Source of the DNA: Tanypteryx hageni
Lineage: Eukaryota; Arthropoda; Insecta; Odonata; Petaluridae
DNA length: 64,000 nucleotides
Assembly (NCBI GenBank): GCA_028673005.1
Contig: CM054114.1
Location: 23,708,869-23,772,868 of the forward strand
Direction of reading: 5' to 3'
Made by a program: the position numbers and the translations under genes. Under the pieces are notes generated by a model, which was given only the letters and a program-made list of their open reading frames with translations, was not told where the DNA came from and did no database searches. This document shows positions 55,274-64,000 of this stretch, piece by piece. Within the stretch, counting starts at the first letter, position 1; the number at the start of each line of letters is the position of its first letter.

Positions 55274-55730
55274 GTAAGTATAATACTTGCGATTACATTC
55301 TTCTTCTTCTCTTATCTTATAAACCCTTCTAATACGTTATTTTATGCTGTTAATAACAGAAATGTTTCTGCTCTGATCCGCCTTCGGATCCCAAAGTATG
55401 ATTTATGTATTTATTTATATAGTATATTGAGAAACTTCATCTACTTCATTTCATATCTACATAATTACGTTGTTGTTCTCTTATTCAGAATATATATAAT
55501 ACATAATAAAAAAAACACCAGGACCAGCAACACGTGAGTGTTTATCACGATGTTCTGATTTTTCTGAATATATTTACTCTGATGCGTGAATGTATTTGAT
55601 GGTGCCAGTCATAGATGAAAATATTTCTCTCTCTCTAAGATTTTAATGAATTAAATTATATCTCACTTCCCAAAACTTGTTAAGATTGATAAGATTGTTA
55701 GCATGTCAGCTTATACTACCAATAGGTACT
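55274..55730. other. Presumed intron or intergenic DNA
   Basis: AT-rich sequence after the donor at 55274; no further exon recognised. Confidence 0.35.
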
Positions 55731-55734
55731 AACA

Positions 55735-57345
55735 TTGGAGGTGCAAAAAGTACAGGTTCTAAGAATCTATTCCGGAAATTATCGCACAACTGTAGTCGAA
55801 CATTTGTGGGGATTAGTTGCACGGAACACATTTACATTAAAGCGGTCTGTGGAAGTTGGTATTGTAAAAATATTCAGATTTGTTCACATTGACACGGTAC
55901 GAGTGGAGGCACTGAAATCATTTTGTGATTTTAACGACAAATTTGGTCGCATACGAGCACAAGATTTCTGAGACTGGTGCCTACTCTTGAAAAATAAATA
56001 CTAATAATGGTACAACAGCTTGTTTTTTTTTATAAGTTGAAAATGCCCCCGTTATTCTTCCGAAATTAGCCGAAGATCCTAAGTGAGAGAACTTTGGTTC
56101 TGGTTATTACACAATGTTGATGCTATTTACAAAATGTAGGGGATGCCGCAAGTGAATTTTTGCGCATGTATAAGAATTTGGAAGGGAAAGAAATCTAAGT
56201 TATTCCGTCCAAAGTGAAAGAAATGGAGAGGAAAAGTGCTAACGAGGGTACAGCCTTCCCTCGTTTTACAAACCTAATTCGTTCCACGAAAACTGTTCCT
56301 CAGGCGAAAACTCGTAAAACAATGTTTATTTTCCCATTACATCCTATGTAAAAATTTTAATTGGTTCCGAAGGCCAAAATAAAAAAATATCCCACAGTTC
56401 ACTTAAAAACAATACCGAATGATAACAAATTGAGAAAAAACATCAATAATGATATATTAATGTATTTAAATGACATTCCTAGTCATATGATGTCTTACTC
56501 TATATATTAGCGGTATTATGCTATGATATCTTAGCCTATGGTAGCCTACGATAGGTTAATTAAATGCGGCGTATATGTCCTTCGACCGCTCGCCTTTCTT
56601 CAATCTTTGAATAATATGCATTTACTTTCTGGGATACACAAAAAGCCCTTCTCTCTGTTTTCACTTTACCACTTTCAATAACTGAAAGGCCAAAATATAT
56701 CTTGATTTAAAAGATAAAAATGCACACCACTCAGCGAACCGAATTTCACAAAGAACGGCAACGCGCGTACTGAGACCGAGATGATAATTCTTATTCGGAA
56801 CAGCGCATTTATTCGATATTTGAAAAAAGAGGATATTCTTGCTAACGTAACGAACTCTTATAAGCGAAAATTTGTCGTTCGCAAATCGAATAAAAATAGG
56901 CATGAAATTGCTCAGTTCGTGTAAGCAAGAACTGGTAAAATGGTAGTTCGTAAAACTAGGGAAGGCTGCATTCATTCCAGCCATCCATCAAGATGATCTT
57001 TTTAATGAACTGTGTGTGTGTGTGTCCATAATTTATATCTTAATGAGAACGCGCTAGCCGAATGGGACATGGAGTAATTACCTACAGATCAGAGATGGTT
57101 AAATGTGCATACTTATAGATTTTTGTCGTGAAAACATTAATATTCCAAGCACAGAAAATGTGCTAATTCATCGTCTCTTTGCCGGGTACTAACGCTGCGA
57201 TAGAGAGGTCATTTTCGCTTATTAACAACATTTGAGGAACGGATAAGCCATCGCTTAATAGTGATGCCATATCATCTCTCTTGGTAATCCCAATGAATTA
57301 CTGCGAGACTTGCCAAAAGATGATGATGATTTAATTTTTATACTT
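55735..57345 (+). pseudogene. hAT-type transposase remnant split by a MITE
   Basis: Left part (55735-56250): VLRIYSGNYRTTVVEHLWGL, then FRFVHIDTVRVEALKSFCDF and NDKFGRIRAQDF, in one frame to a TGA. Right part (about 57150-57310): LIHRLFAGTNAAIERSFSLI, then NNI, a TGA, and GTDKPSLNSDAISSLLVIPM with NYCETC. This is the C-terminal hAT block (GTNA..ERSFS..n) of SCAND3/ZBED-like elements. The 56251-56968 interval is a separate insertion. Assigning the left part to hAT is tentative; the right part is clearer. Confidence 0.5.
56251..56968. mobile_element. 718-bp Tigger-like MITE
   Basis: Inverted ends CAGCCTTCCCTCGTTTTACA (from 56251) and, minus strand, CAGCCTTCCCTAGTTTTACG (ending 56968). TA precedes the left end. 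Second inverted echo: TTCGTTCCACG / AACGAACTCTTATAAGCG region. Non-coding; inserted in the hAT remnant. Confidence 0.8.
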
Positions 57346-57524
57346 TTGTAGGATTTTTCATAAAAAGAAATTCACAAATCGGAAAATTTTTTTGTTGGAC
57401 CATACGTCCCGAATTTTGGATCGGAAAATATGGTCAACGTATGCATATTGTATCTGGTTACTCCCTTAATAATACCAACTATCAGCAGTGGTTCTCTTCT
57501 TCCTTACCCAGTTCCCCAATAAAA

Positions 57525-58215
57525 TGTTGTATAAATATGAAATTCCTTTAATGACTAAATTGACATATTTCGAACGGATCGACTTAGCAGGGGTGCCACA
57601 ATTGTATAGTTAAACTTTTCAGTAATTATGAATTTGGGAGGAATTGGCTTAAGGGAGCTCAACGAAATTTAGTATGAAAAAGGTGTGCAACACAAAAAAC
57701 AAAAATCAATGCATTTAGTTTATATATGGAAAGCAGAGCTGCCACAATGCAAGTAATAAAAACATTATTTTTACAAGTATTTGAGTTGAACTGTCCTCAT
57801 CAGTTTTACCCAAATTTAATATTTACAATGTACACATACATATAAAACCATTATAACATATTTGGACCGGATCAATCGAACAGGTGTGCCATAATTGCAA
57901 TTGAATCCTTTTAGTAATTATGGATTTTGATGGAATTGGCTGAACGGATTTAAACTAAATTTTTTATATAAAATTTGTAAGATTTATCATAATGAAATGA
58001 AGATGTGTAAAGCGTAGCTAAAGCGCAGGGCTGTCACAGTAAAAATTAAAATAATATTAGTTTTTTTGCGTATTTCTAGAGAACTCACGGCAACGATTTT
58101 ATCCCAATTAGGTATATATAATCTTCATATAAATAAATAACCAAGAAAACATATTTTAACCGGGTCGACTATACAGAGCTAGCACAATTAAAATTTTTCT
58201 GTAACTATGAATATG
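57525..58215. repeat. Diverged ~300 bp tandem repeat, 2.3 copies
   Basis: Copies start near 57560, 57855 and 58150. Shared blocks: GACATATTTCGAACGGATCG / AACATATTTGGACCGGATCA / AACATATTTTAACCGGGTCG; then GGTGTGCCATAATTG-like; then GTAATTATGAATTTGGGAGG / GTAATTATGGATTTTGATGG / GTAACTATGAATATGACG. Confidence 0.65.
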
Positions 58216-58368
58216 ACGTTAAGCACTACTGTGCCGAGGGAAACTGCTGTACGTCCTCATTTGTTATTAAAATATTTTCATTTATTTTGAAACCCACTAA
58301 AGGTTATTTTAATTTAAGGAATGCAATTTGAATAGTAGTTTTAAGGAAGCATTATGGAAAAGTTTTAA

Positions 58369-59587
58369 CGCTTCCCGTGTCGAATACGATATATTCCGCA
58401 CTTGCGTTTTTCCCTTGCATGTCGTTTGTGACATATTCCGCATGCCTGCTGTTCCGTGTCGTATACGATATCTTCCGCATTCTGCCATTCACTAACATAG
58501 CTTTTACTCTACCTTCCGTAAGTGATACTGGACGGCAGGAGATGGTCGCTTTCCAAAGAGAATACTGGTAGTGACGTCAAACCACCGAGTAAGTCAAAAT
58601 AACCCATAAAATTTACATTTTTCGAACTTGAATTTCCTTTTTGAGAACGTAAACATCCGTCATGGCGGACTTGGAAGTATCGCTATCGGATTTGGCCCAA
58701 TTATTAGCTCAAATAAGTGATCACGAAGAATATTTCCATAGTTTTAGTGATGAATCATATAGTCTGATGAATAGTGAAAGGGAATTAGACGAAGATGAGA
58801 AGGAAATCGTGTTAAATGGTCAACCTATGCCAAGACTTGAGAAAGGTTGGTTGGACTTTGTTTCTAATGACCCTGCTCCAAGTTTTCAACCTAATTTTTG
58901 TGAGGTTACACCAGGAATAATTCTTCCAAGTGATTTTAATATTCACAGCGAACCTATACAATATTTCCGACTTTTTTTTGGAGATGAAATGATCAGTCTA
59001 ATACGCGATTAAACCAATCTCTACGGCAAAAACAGAAAATTGGCCAAGCAGAATTCGCCTACATCACGTCTCGCTAAATGGAAGAGTAGTGAATCTTGTG
59101 ATATCGAGGCCTTCCTTGGCGTAATTATAAACATGGGCCTAAATCCAAAGACTGAAATACAAGAATATTTTAGTACAGAATGGATCAAGCAAATGCAATT
59201 TTTTGGCGATGTTTTTTCTTTAAATGATTTTCTCATGCTATTTTCCAATTGCATTGAGGACTATCACACAAAGAAAAATATTTGAGTAGTAGCGGAGTGC
59301 AAACAGATGTAAATATTCAATTAACTGTAAATAGTGTATATTAGTTAGAGACAGTATTCAGAGATGCACCACCAGTTTTAGAAAAATCACTGCTAAACAA
59401 CATCATACTTGGAGAGTAATAACTACCTCATATCTATAATATTTATGTTATAAGTGCAGTTTTCATATATATGAATATGTAGTTGACTGATTTGGCTTTT
59501 AAAAAAATATCCATTTTCAAAAAATTATATCTGAAAATAATGAACAGGAATTTATAATCTCTGTATATTTTAGCGACATGGGAAGGG
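58369..59587 (+). mobile_element. Internally deleted piggyBac-type element with three sub-terminal repeats
   Basis: TTAA at 58365-58368 and 59588-59591 flank CGCTTCCCGTGTCG (left) and CCCTTCCCATGTCG (right, minus strand). Just inside the left end a 22-bp unit occurs three times: 58379-58400, 58421-58442 and 58458-58479, each GTCG..TACGATAT.TTCCGCA or close to it. Only the N-terminal part of a transposase is kept. Confidence 0.85.
58662..59284 (+). pseudogene. piggyBac transposase N-terminal half with one stop
   Basis: Frame from ATG 58662: MADLEVSLSDLAQLLAQISD, an acidic stretch, then IQYFRLFFGDEMISLIRD and TAA (59010-59012). The same frame continues TNLYGKNRKLAKQNSPTSRL, then SCDIEAFLGVIINMGLNPKT and FSLNDFLMLFSNCIEDYHTK to TGA at 59284. 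This is the pre-catalytic N-terminal domain of the piggyBac family (F.lfF.dem..li...TN.Y... ; FLGv.inMG). All catalytic Asp residues lie in the deleted part. Except for the TAA the frame is intact for 207 codons. Confidence 0.8.
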
Positions 59588-59639
59588 TTAAAACGTTTGT
59601 AGTTGTGAATGCAATTGTCGAGTCGAGATTAATTTTCTG

Positions 59640-61125
59640 TTATAATAATAATAATTTGCTGCTGTGACCCCAGTATGAGGCATTGCATTGTCAAGAGCAT
59701 AATCAATAAAAAATACAGTAAAATACAATGAATAAAAGTGCACAACACTACAATACAAAAGCCACCATTTAAGAAAAATTTTACAATTTTTCTGAGAGAA
59801 ACTCATTTATACTATAATAAGGACCTTTTAACATTATATCCTTAACATTTCTTTTAAATATGATTGCAGGCATAGATTTGAGTTTAATAGGGAGTGAATT
59901 GTGCAGTTCTTTACTAGAATATTCATAATCATTTTGGCTTGTTGCAAGCCCACAGTATTTCATATCAATATTTTTACAATATCTCTTTTCATATTTGTGA
60001 ATATCCCCATGTACAACATTTTTGAAGCCAGAGTGAACATAACAAGGGGCTTCCAAGATATACACAAAGAATAATGTTAAGATATTGCTACATCTAAAAG
60101 CATCTCTACAATGTTCTCTTAGTTTGAGATTGTGCATAATTCTAATTGTCTTTTTCTGCATACAGAATATCTGTTTAGTAATAGAATTCTGTAAAACATA
60201 ACACTATGAAATAAAGTTAAATAGGCGCATCTGAGGGTATCATAGGATAGATACTTCAGTCCTTAATCTTGTTAAAAGATATATTAATTTTGGCAATTTG
60301 TTTTTTAAGTACTATTCAAGGTGCTTGTTCCAAGTAGGCCCAGGGTCCAAAACTATTCCTAGAAGTTCACCTGCTTCATTTCTATTTAAGAAACTTTTGG
60401 ATTGGTTAAAATGCAGATGTTGGTTTTTGGTAACATTGAGGCTCAATTTATTACAGGCAAACCATGAAGAAAAGAAGATTTGCCACAATTTCTAGCATTT
60501 TACAGTTTATGCCACTTAGTTTTGCATTTTTAAGATAGGAAACAAAATCATTAGTATTTTGAGTGAAATTTTTATGTGTATTTAGCAAATACCTGTGGTG
60601 ACAAGGAGTTTTGCTTGGATTTTATACTTTTTGTAGAGTTTGTGATAGACCAGCTTTGCTTGGACTTATTATTGGAGTATCAACCTGTCATTATATTCTA
60701 GTTTTGCTTTATTTATTGCTAATTTATATTCTTTCGTGGCAGTTTTGATCGGATATTTGCCTTGAAATTTTAAAGATATTTTCTTTGTTTAATATTAGAT
60801 TGTCTGTGTACCAGGTTAGCCTTTTCTTTCTGTTTAATATTTTTTTATTAGTCATGTAGGGAAAAAAGAGCTCAAAGTTACCCATAAAAATATTCTAAAG
60901 TTAAGAAAGTAACGTACCGAATCCTCACAATCCTCATGGATTTCATTCCATTTGAACGTACTCAAGTGCTTACAAAACCTATTTATGTTACTCATATTTA
61001 AATCCCTACACATCCTGATGGGGTTTTATCTTCCAAAATTTCCTTTATACAGTTAAAAATAAATTAACATTTTTCTCACCTAAAAAATCAATATTAAAAT
61101 CACCTATTACACAATGCTTGTCACC
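59640..61125 (-). pseudogene. LINE (EN-RT type), internally deleted and decayed
   Basis: Minus strand: HCVIGDFNIDFLGEKNVNLF (endonuclease, about 61120-61050); MSNINRFCKHLSTFKWNEIH (linker); KKRLTWYTDNLILNKENIFK; NKLSLNVTKNQHLHF and EAGELLGIVLDPGPTWNKHL (post-catalytic RT). The C-terminus (60161-59781) reads MQKKTIRIMHNLKLREHCRD, then ILTLFFVYILEAP, ELHNSLPIKLKSMPAIIFKR and YYSINEFLSEKL. The RT core with YADD is missing. The copy ends in an (ATT)n tail at about 59640-59656. Jockey-group similarity by the C-terminal blocks. Confidence 0.7.
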
Positions 61126-61400
61126 TGTTGTTAACGAATTCTTACATTCAGTCCTATCTCCCTTACCCTTGTGGAACGGTACAATTACACCATCCTTCCA
61201 TTCAGCAGGCACTCTCGAACTCCTTGCACACAGATTGCACAGATCACACATCCAACACATAAGCAAATCACCTCCATACTTCAACATCTCTCACGTTATG
61301 CCATCCACACCTGCAGCTTTTCCATTTTTCAGCATATTCACTGCTTTGACTTTGGACACAATATATAACGCAATGAACTATTCTTCACCAACCAAAGAAC
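61126..61400 (-). pseudogene. Fragment of a second LINE reverse transcriptase
   Basis: Minus strand: VKAVNMLKNGKAAGVDGIT, TGA, then EMLKYGGDLLMCWMCDLCNL, then RVPAEWKDGVIVPFHKGKGD and RTECKN. These are the first RT blocks (K..G.DGi..E.lk; W..g.IvP..KgkGd...C.NYR). The fragment stops before the YRGI motif and abuts the endonuclease piece of the neighbouring LINE. Confidence 0.65.
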
Positions 61401-61439
61401 CATCGTTCACCACTGCTGGGTTTGAACGATACTGAACGA

Positions 61440-62427
61440 AACCAAACTGATGGTAATTCACATTGTACGGTTGGGCACGTTCGAGCACGTCGCGTATCGG
61501 GCAAAATATTCTCAGCAAGAATACCGGCCATAAACGTAACGTGCCGTATAATATGAATACATCATTTGAAAACCATTCAACAATATTTTTCAGAACCGAT
61601 ATGCTACGTGCTTGAAACGTTTGATGCATGATAATATGAATCTACCTTAAGTATGAGTAGGTTATCATGAATAATGACACATCTCAGTTGTGCTCTGTTA
61701 GTGAAAAATAAATGACGTATTTCTTTCTGCAATAACCACAGATTTTGTGTCGTAACGTTTTAATGTGTTAGAATTTTTCGGTGATGAAAGAGATTCGCTT
61801 AACGCCGTTACTGAAAATGAAGTTTGAAGGTCCATATGATCAGAACCAATTTATGTTCCCGATCAATTTATAAGCCTGAGAAGATATGTGAAGAAAACAG
61901 GCGAACCGTATAAGGTTATTGACTATGTCACAGCAATTTGTTGATTTGAATAAATTAAGTACGACATTTAGAAATAATTTTTGCAAGAATACAGAAGGCG
62001 ATACTGTAAAGATAGGTGACATAAGAATTTTAAAAGTGGAAAGCAAAACTGCAGTGATTTCTATAATAATCTCTGTTCTATAAATTGAAATTATTGTAAG
62101 AATATGTTATAATATAATAACTTTATACTTTTTCAACAATTTTTATTTTGAGTAATTTGTTACATCTGAAAGACTTTTCAAATTTTACAAGAATAAAGTC
62201 GTAAGTCAAAATAGGGGTTGAAAAGGGAGTGTTTTAGTGGTTACTATTCACACTAAAAGTAAAATGAATATGCATTAATTAGGTTCAGAGAATGCTGAAA
62301 TAATGTTATATAATAATTTATAATAATTCATAGTTTTATTTTAAGTAAAAAAAATGAAATTTTCAAATTGCTCTCCTGAAAAATTGCATTTTCGGAGTTG
62401 TCACTATTGTAGCAGATGAGCGATATA
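61440..62427. other. No recognised feature
   Basis: AT-rich intergenic DNA; no gene recognised. Confidence 0.35.
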
Positions 62428-62449
62428 TATCATCATCATCATAGGTAGT

Positions 62450-62463
62450 CTGTCCGTAGACAG
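62450..62463 (-). other. 3' hairpin with UACG tetraloop at the RTE end
   Basis: Minus strand CTGTC-TACG-GACAG, eight bases after the stop and before (ATG)n. Same stem as at 21457-21470; loop is another member of the stable C(UNCG)G class. Confidence 0.75.
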
Positions 62464-62471
62464 GTCCGTGA

Positions 62472-63785
62472 TTATTCTTGGTTAAACCTGGTTCTCCATA
62501 TACTCCTATTTTCCGCTGTCCTCTTTATATCTTGATAACTCTCTTTCCCCTTCAAAACGTCTATCAGCTGAAACCTTTTCCTACCTCTTTCCCTTTTCCC
62601 ATCTAGTTTTCCTTCTAACACGTCTTTAATCATACTCTCTCTCCTCAGGTAATGTCCAACCCAGTTAGCCTTCCTCTTTCTGATAGTCTGTATAATCATT
62701 CGCTTCTCTCCTATTCTTCGTAGCACTTCATCGTTTTTCATCCTATCTGTCCATTTTATCTTCAGCATTCTCCTCCAAGTCCACATTTCAAAGCTTTCCA
62801 AGTATTTGATGTCATTTTTCCTTAGCGTCCATGTTTCTGCCCCATACAATGCTATACTCCATACGTAGCATTTTATCAACTTCTTGCGGATATCTTCCCT
62901 TATATTCCCTGTAAGTAGTTGTTTCTTTCTCCTGAAAGCCGCTTTTGCTTTTCCTATTCTAGTTTTGATCTCATCCGTACATTTTGCCTCTCGTGTTATG
63001 ATACTTCCAAGGTATTTATATTCTGAAACTTGTTCTAATGGCTTTCCCCCAATAGTTATGTTCAGATTCTCTTCTTTACCCGATATTCGAATGACCTTGG
63101 ATTTTTCTGTATTTATTTCCATACCGTATTTTCTACCTGTTATCACTAGTCTATTTATCATTTTTTGTAGCTCCTCTTCCTTTCTTGCTAGAAGTACTTG
63201 ATCATCTGCGTATTTCACTGTTCTTATAATCCTTCCTCCAATTTTGAAATCCCCTGTGCCTTCTAAAGCTTCTTGCATTAGACTTTCTCCATATATATTG
63301 AATGGGGTTGGCGATAGGCAGCAGCCTTGTCTTACTCCTCTACCGATATTTATTCCGCAGGTGTCCACATTCTCAAACCTGACCTTTACAACTTGATTCT
63401 CATATAGATTCCTAATCAGTCTCCTGTCTTTCCAGTCTACACCTATATCCTTTAATATCTTCATCAACTTTACCCAATTTACTCTATCAAAGGCCTTCTG
63501 CCAGTCTACGAAACATGCGCAGATATCTTGACTGTATTCTATTGCCCTTTCTGATATGATTCTAACTACTCCTATAGCATCTCTAGTTCCTCGTCCTTTT
63601 CTGAAACCGAATTGATCTTCCCCAATTATTTCTTCTGCCTTTTTCTCCAGCCTTTTATTAAGAATCCTCGTGATGATCTTCGATGTGTGTGACAGAAGGC
63701 TTATAGTTCTGTAATCTTTACACTGCATTGCCTTTGGCTTCTTCTTTAGAGGGATCATTGTTACTTCTAGGAAATCCTGAGGCCA
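62472..63785 (-). pseudogene. RTE reverse transcriptase, intact frame but 5' truncated
   Basis: The frame is open throughout: EWPQDFLEVTMIPLKKKPKA, KDYRTISLLSHTSKIITRIL, GEDQFGFRKGRGTRDAIGVV, CFVDWQKAFDRVNWVKL (motif A), RGVRQGCCLSPTPFNIYGES, RTVKYADDQVLLARKEEELQ (catalytic pair intact), YKYLGSIITREAKCTDEIKT, ALYGAETWTLRKNDIKYLES and ANWVGHYLRRES, ending RFNQE. A longer ORF to 63884 adds about 28 residues that belong to the flank, not the element. No stop in about 430 codons suggests recent insertion. It cannot act alone because the endonuclease is missing. Confidence 0.85.
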
Positions 63786-64000
63786 CTCTCGGAAGCTAGA
63801 AACCAGGTTCAAAGAACACCTTGCACACTTCAAACACAATAGATTTAACAGGTCTAGCGTCGCAATACACATACAGGAAAACAATCACCCGATTAAAATC
63901 GAAAACATGTCTCTCTTAAAATCAACACAAACCGACTGGAAACTAGACGCTTACGAGAGTATTTTCATAAACAAATTCAAAGAGACGGTTATGAATAACG
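63781..64000 (+). pseudogene. Penelope-like GIY-YIG endonuclease, C-terminal part, runs off the edge
   Basis: The plus frame from 63781 to the edge encodes GHSRKLETRFKEHLAHFKHN, then RFNRSSVAIHIQENNHPIKI, then ENMSLLKSTQTDWKLDAYES and IFINKFKETVMNN. This follows the family layout after YIG: R..TR..EH, S.VA.HI....H.i and R..ES..I. The YIG half is cut off by the LINE junction at about 63780, where the preceding codon is TGA. No stop is seen to the window end, so a longer piece may continue beyond 64000. Confidence 0.75.

Larger units (their letters stand above)
62428..63785 (-). mobile_element. 5'-truncated RTE-clade LINE
   Basis: 3' end intact: stop at 62472-62474, hairpin (62450-62463) and (ATG)n tail (about 62430-62442). 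The 5' side is truncated inside the RT at about 63780-63790, where Penelope-like sequence begins. The sister copy at 24325-25120 is nearly identical. 5' truncation is normal for target-primed insertion. Confidence 0.85.

Noticed and set aside
1..64000. CRISPR arrays, prokaryotic operons, phage or plasmid genes
   Set aside because: No such structure; tandem repeats here lack spacers of constant length and all genes are eukaryotic in type.

Overview
The window is AT-rich nuclear DNA of an animal, most likely an insect. No prokaryotic gene organisation is present. There are many GT-AG exon candidates, long intergenic stretches, (TA)n microsatellites, a tRNA-related SINE family, Penelope-like elements, RTE- and Jockey/CR1-type LINEs, and piggyBac, hAT, Tc1/mariner, pogo/Tigger and Ginger-type DNA transposons. 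The best host-gene traces are two exon-like pieces of an Ir93a-like ionotropic receptor (an arthropod chemosensory family), the last two coding exons of an integrin alpha chain, and an exon encoding one transmembrane helix. The species cannot be named from sequence alone; a large, repeat-rich insect genome fits best.

Layout. 0-3.5 kb: the edge of an RTE LINE (minus), two tRNA-headed SINE-like units head to head around a (TA)n tract, more (TA)n, a Tigger N-terminal scrap and a purine-rich minisatellite. 4-6.2 kb: a decayed LINE reverse transcriptase piece and a 1.04 kb pogo-like MITE. 7.4-12 kb: two damaged Ir93a-like exons on the plus strand. Between them lie a Penelope-like remnant with inverted arms and two non-autonomous pogo/Tigger-type elements. 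12.9 kb: a tRNA-Gly-like pseudogene. 15.3 kb: a second SINE copy. 17.4 kb: a 345 bp mariner deletion derivative inside a diverged tandem duplication. 18.2-21.5 kb: an almost full-length RTE LINE with one premature stop. 24.0-24.2 kb: integrin alpha C-terminus (minus). 24.3-27.6 kb: a truncated RTE copy fused to a ~970 bp tandem repeat. 27.7-47 kb: a dense run of DNA transposons (piggyBac, mariner, Ginger/KRBA2-like integrase, Tigger, an intron-containing pogo-like element, hAT, full-length piggyBac, Tigger/jerky-like). 44.2-48.5 kb: a LINE split by that last Tigger. 49.6-53.5 kb: a nearly intact Jockey/CR1-type LINE. 55.1 kb: the transmembrane exon. 55.7-59.6 kb: a hAT remnant split by a MITE, a ~300 bp tandem repeat and a deleted piggyBac. 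59.6-63.8 kb: LINE fragments and a 5'-truncated RTE copy. 63.8-64 kb: a Penelope GIY-YIG domain running off the edge.

How the parts relate. Almost every transposase or polymerase ORF carries stops or frameshifts, so the region is a graveyard with a few young insertions. The most informative link is between the RTE LINEs and the SINEs. All four available 3' ends carry the same short hairpin, ACCTGTC-N4-GACA, directly before a short-repeat tail, and in the LINEs it lies within 10 nt of the ORF stop. This is what is expected if the SINE borrows the LINE's reverse transcriptase.
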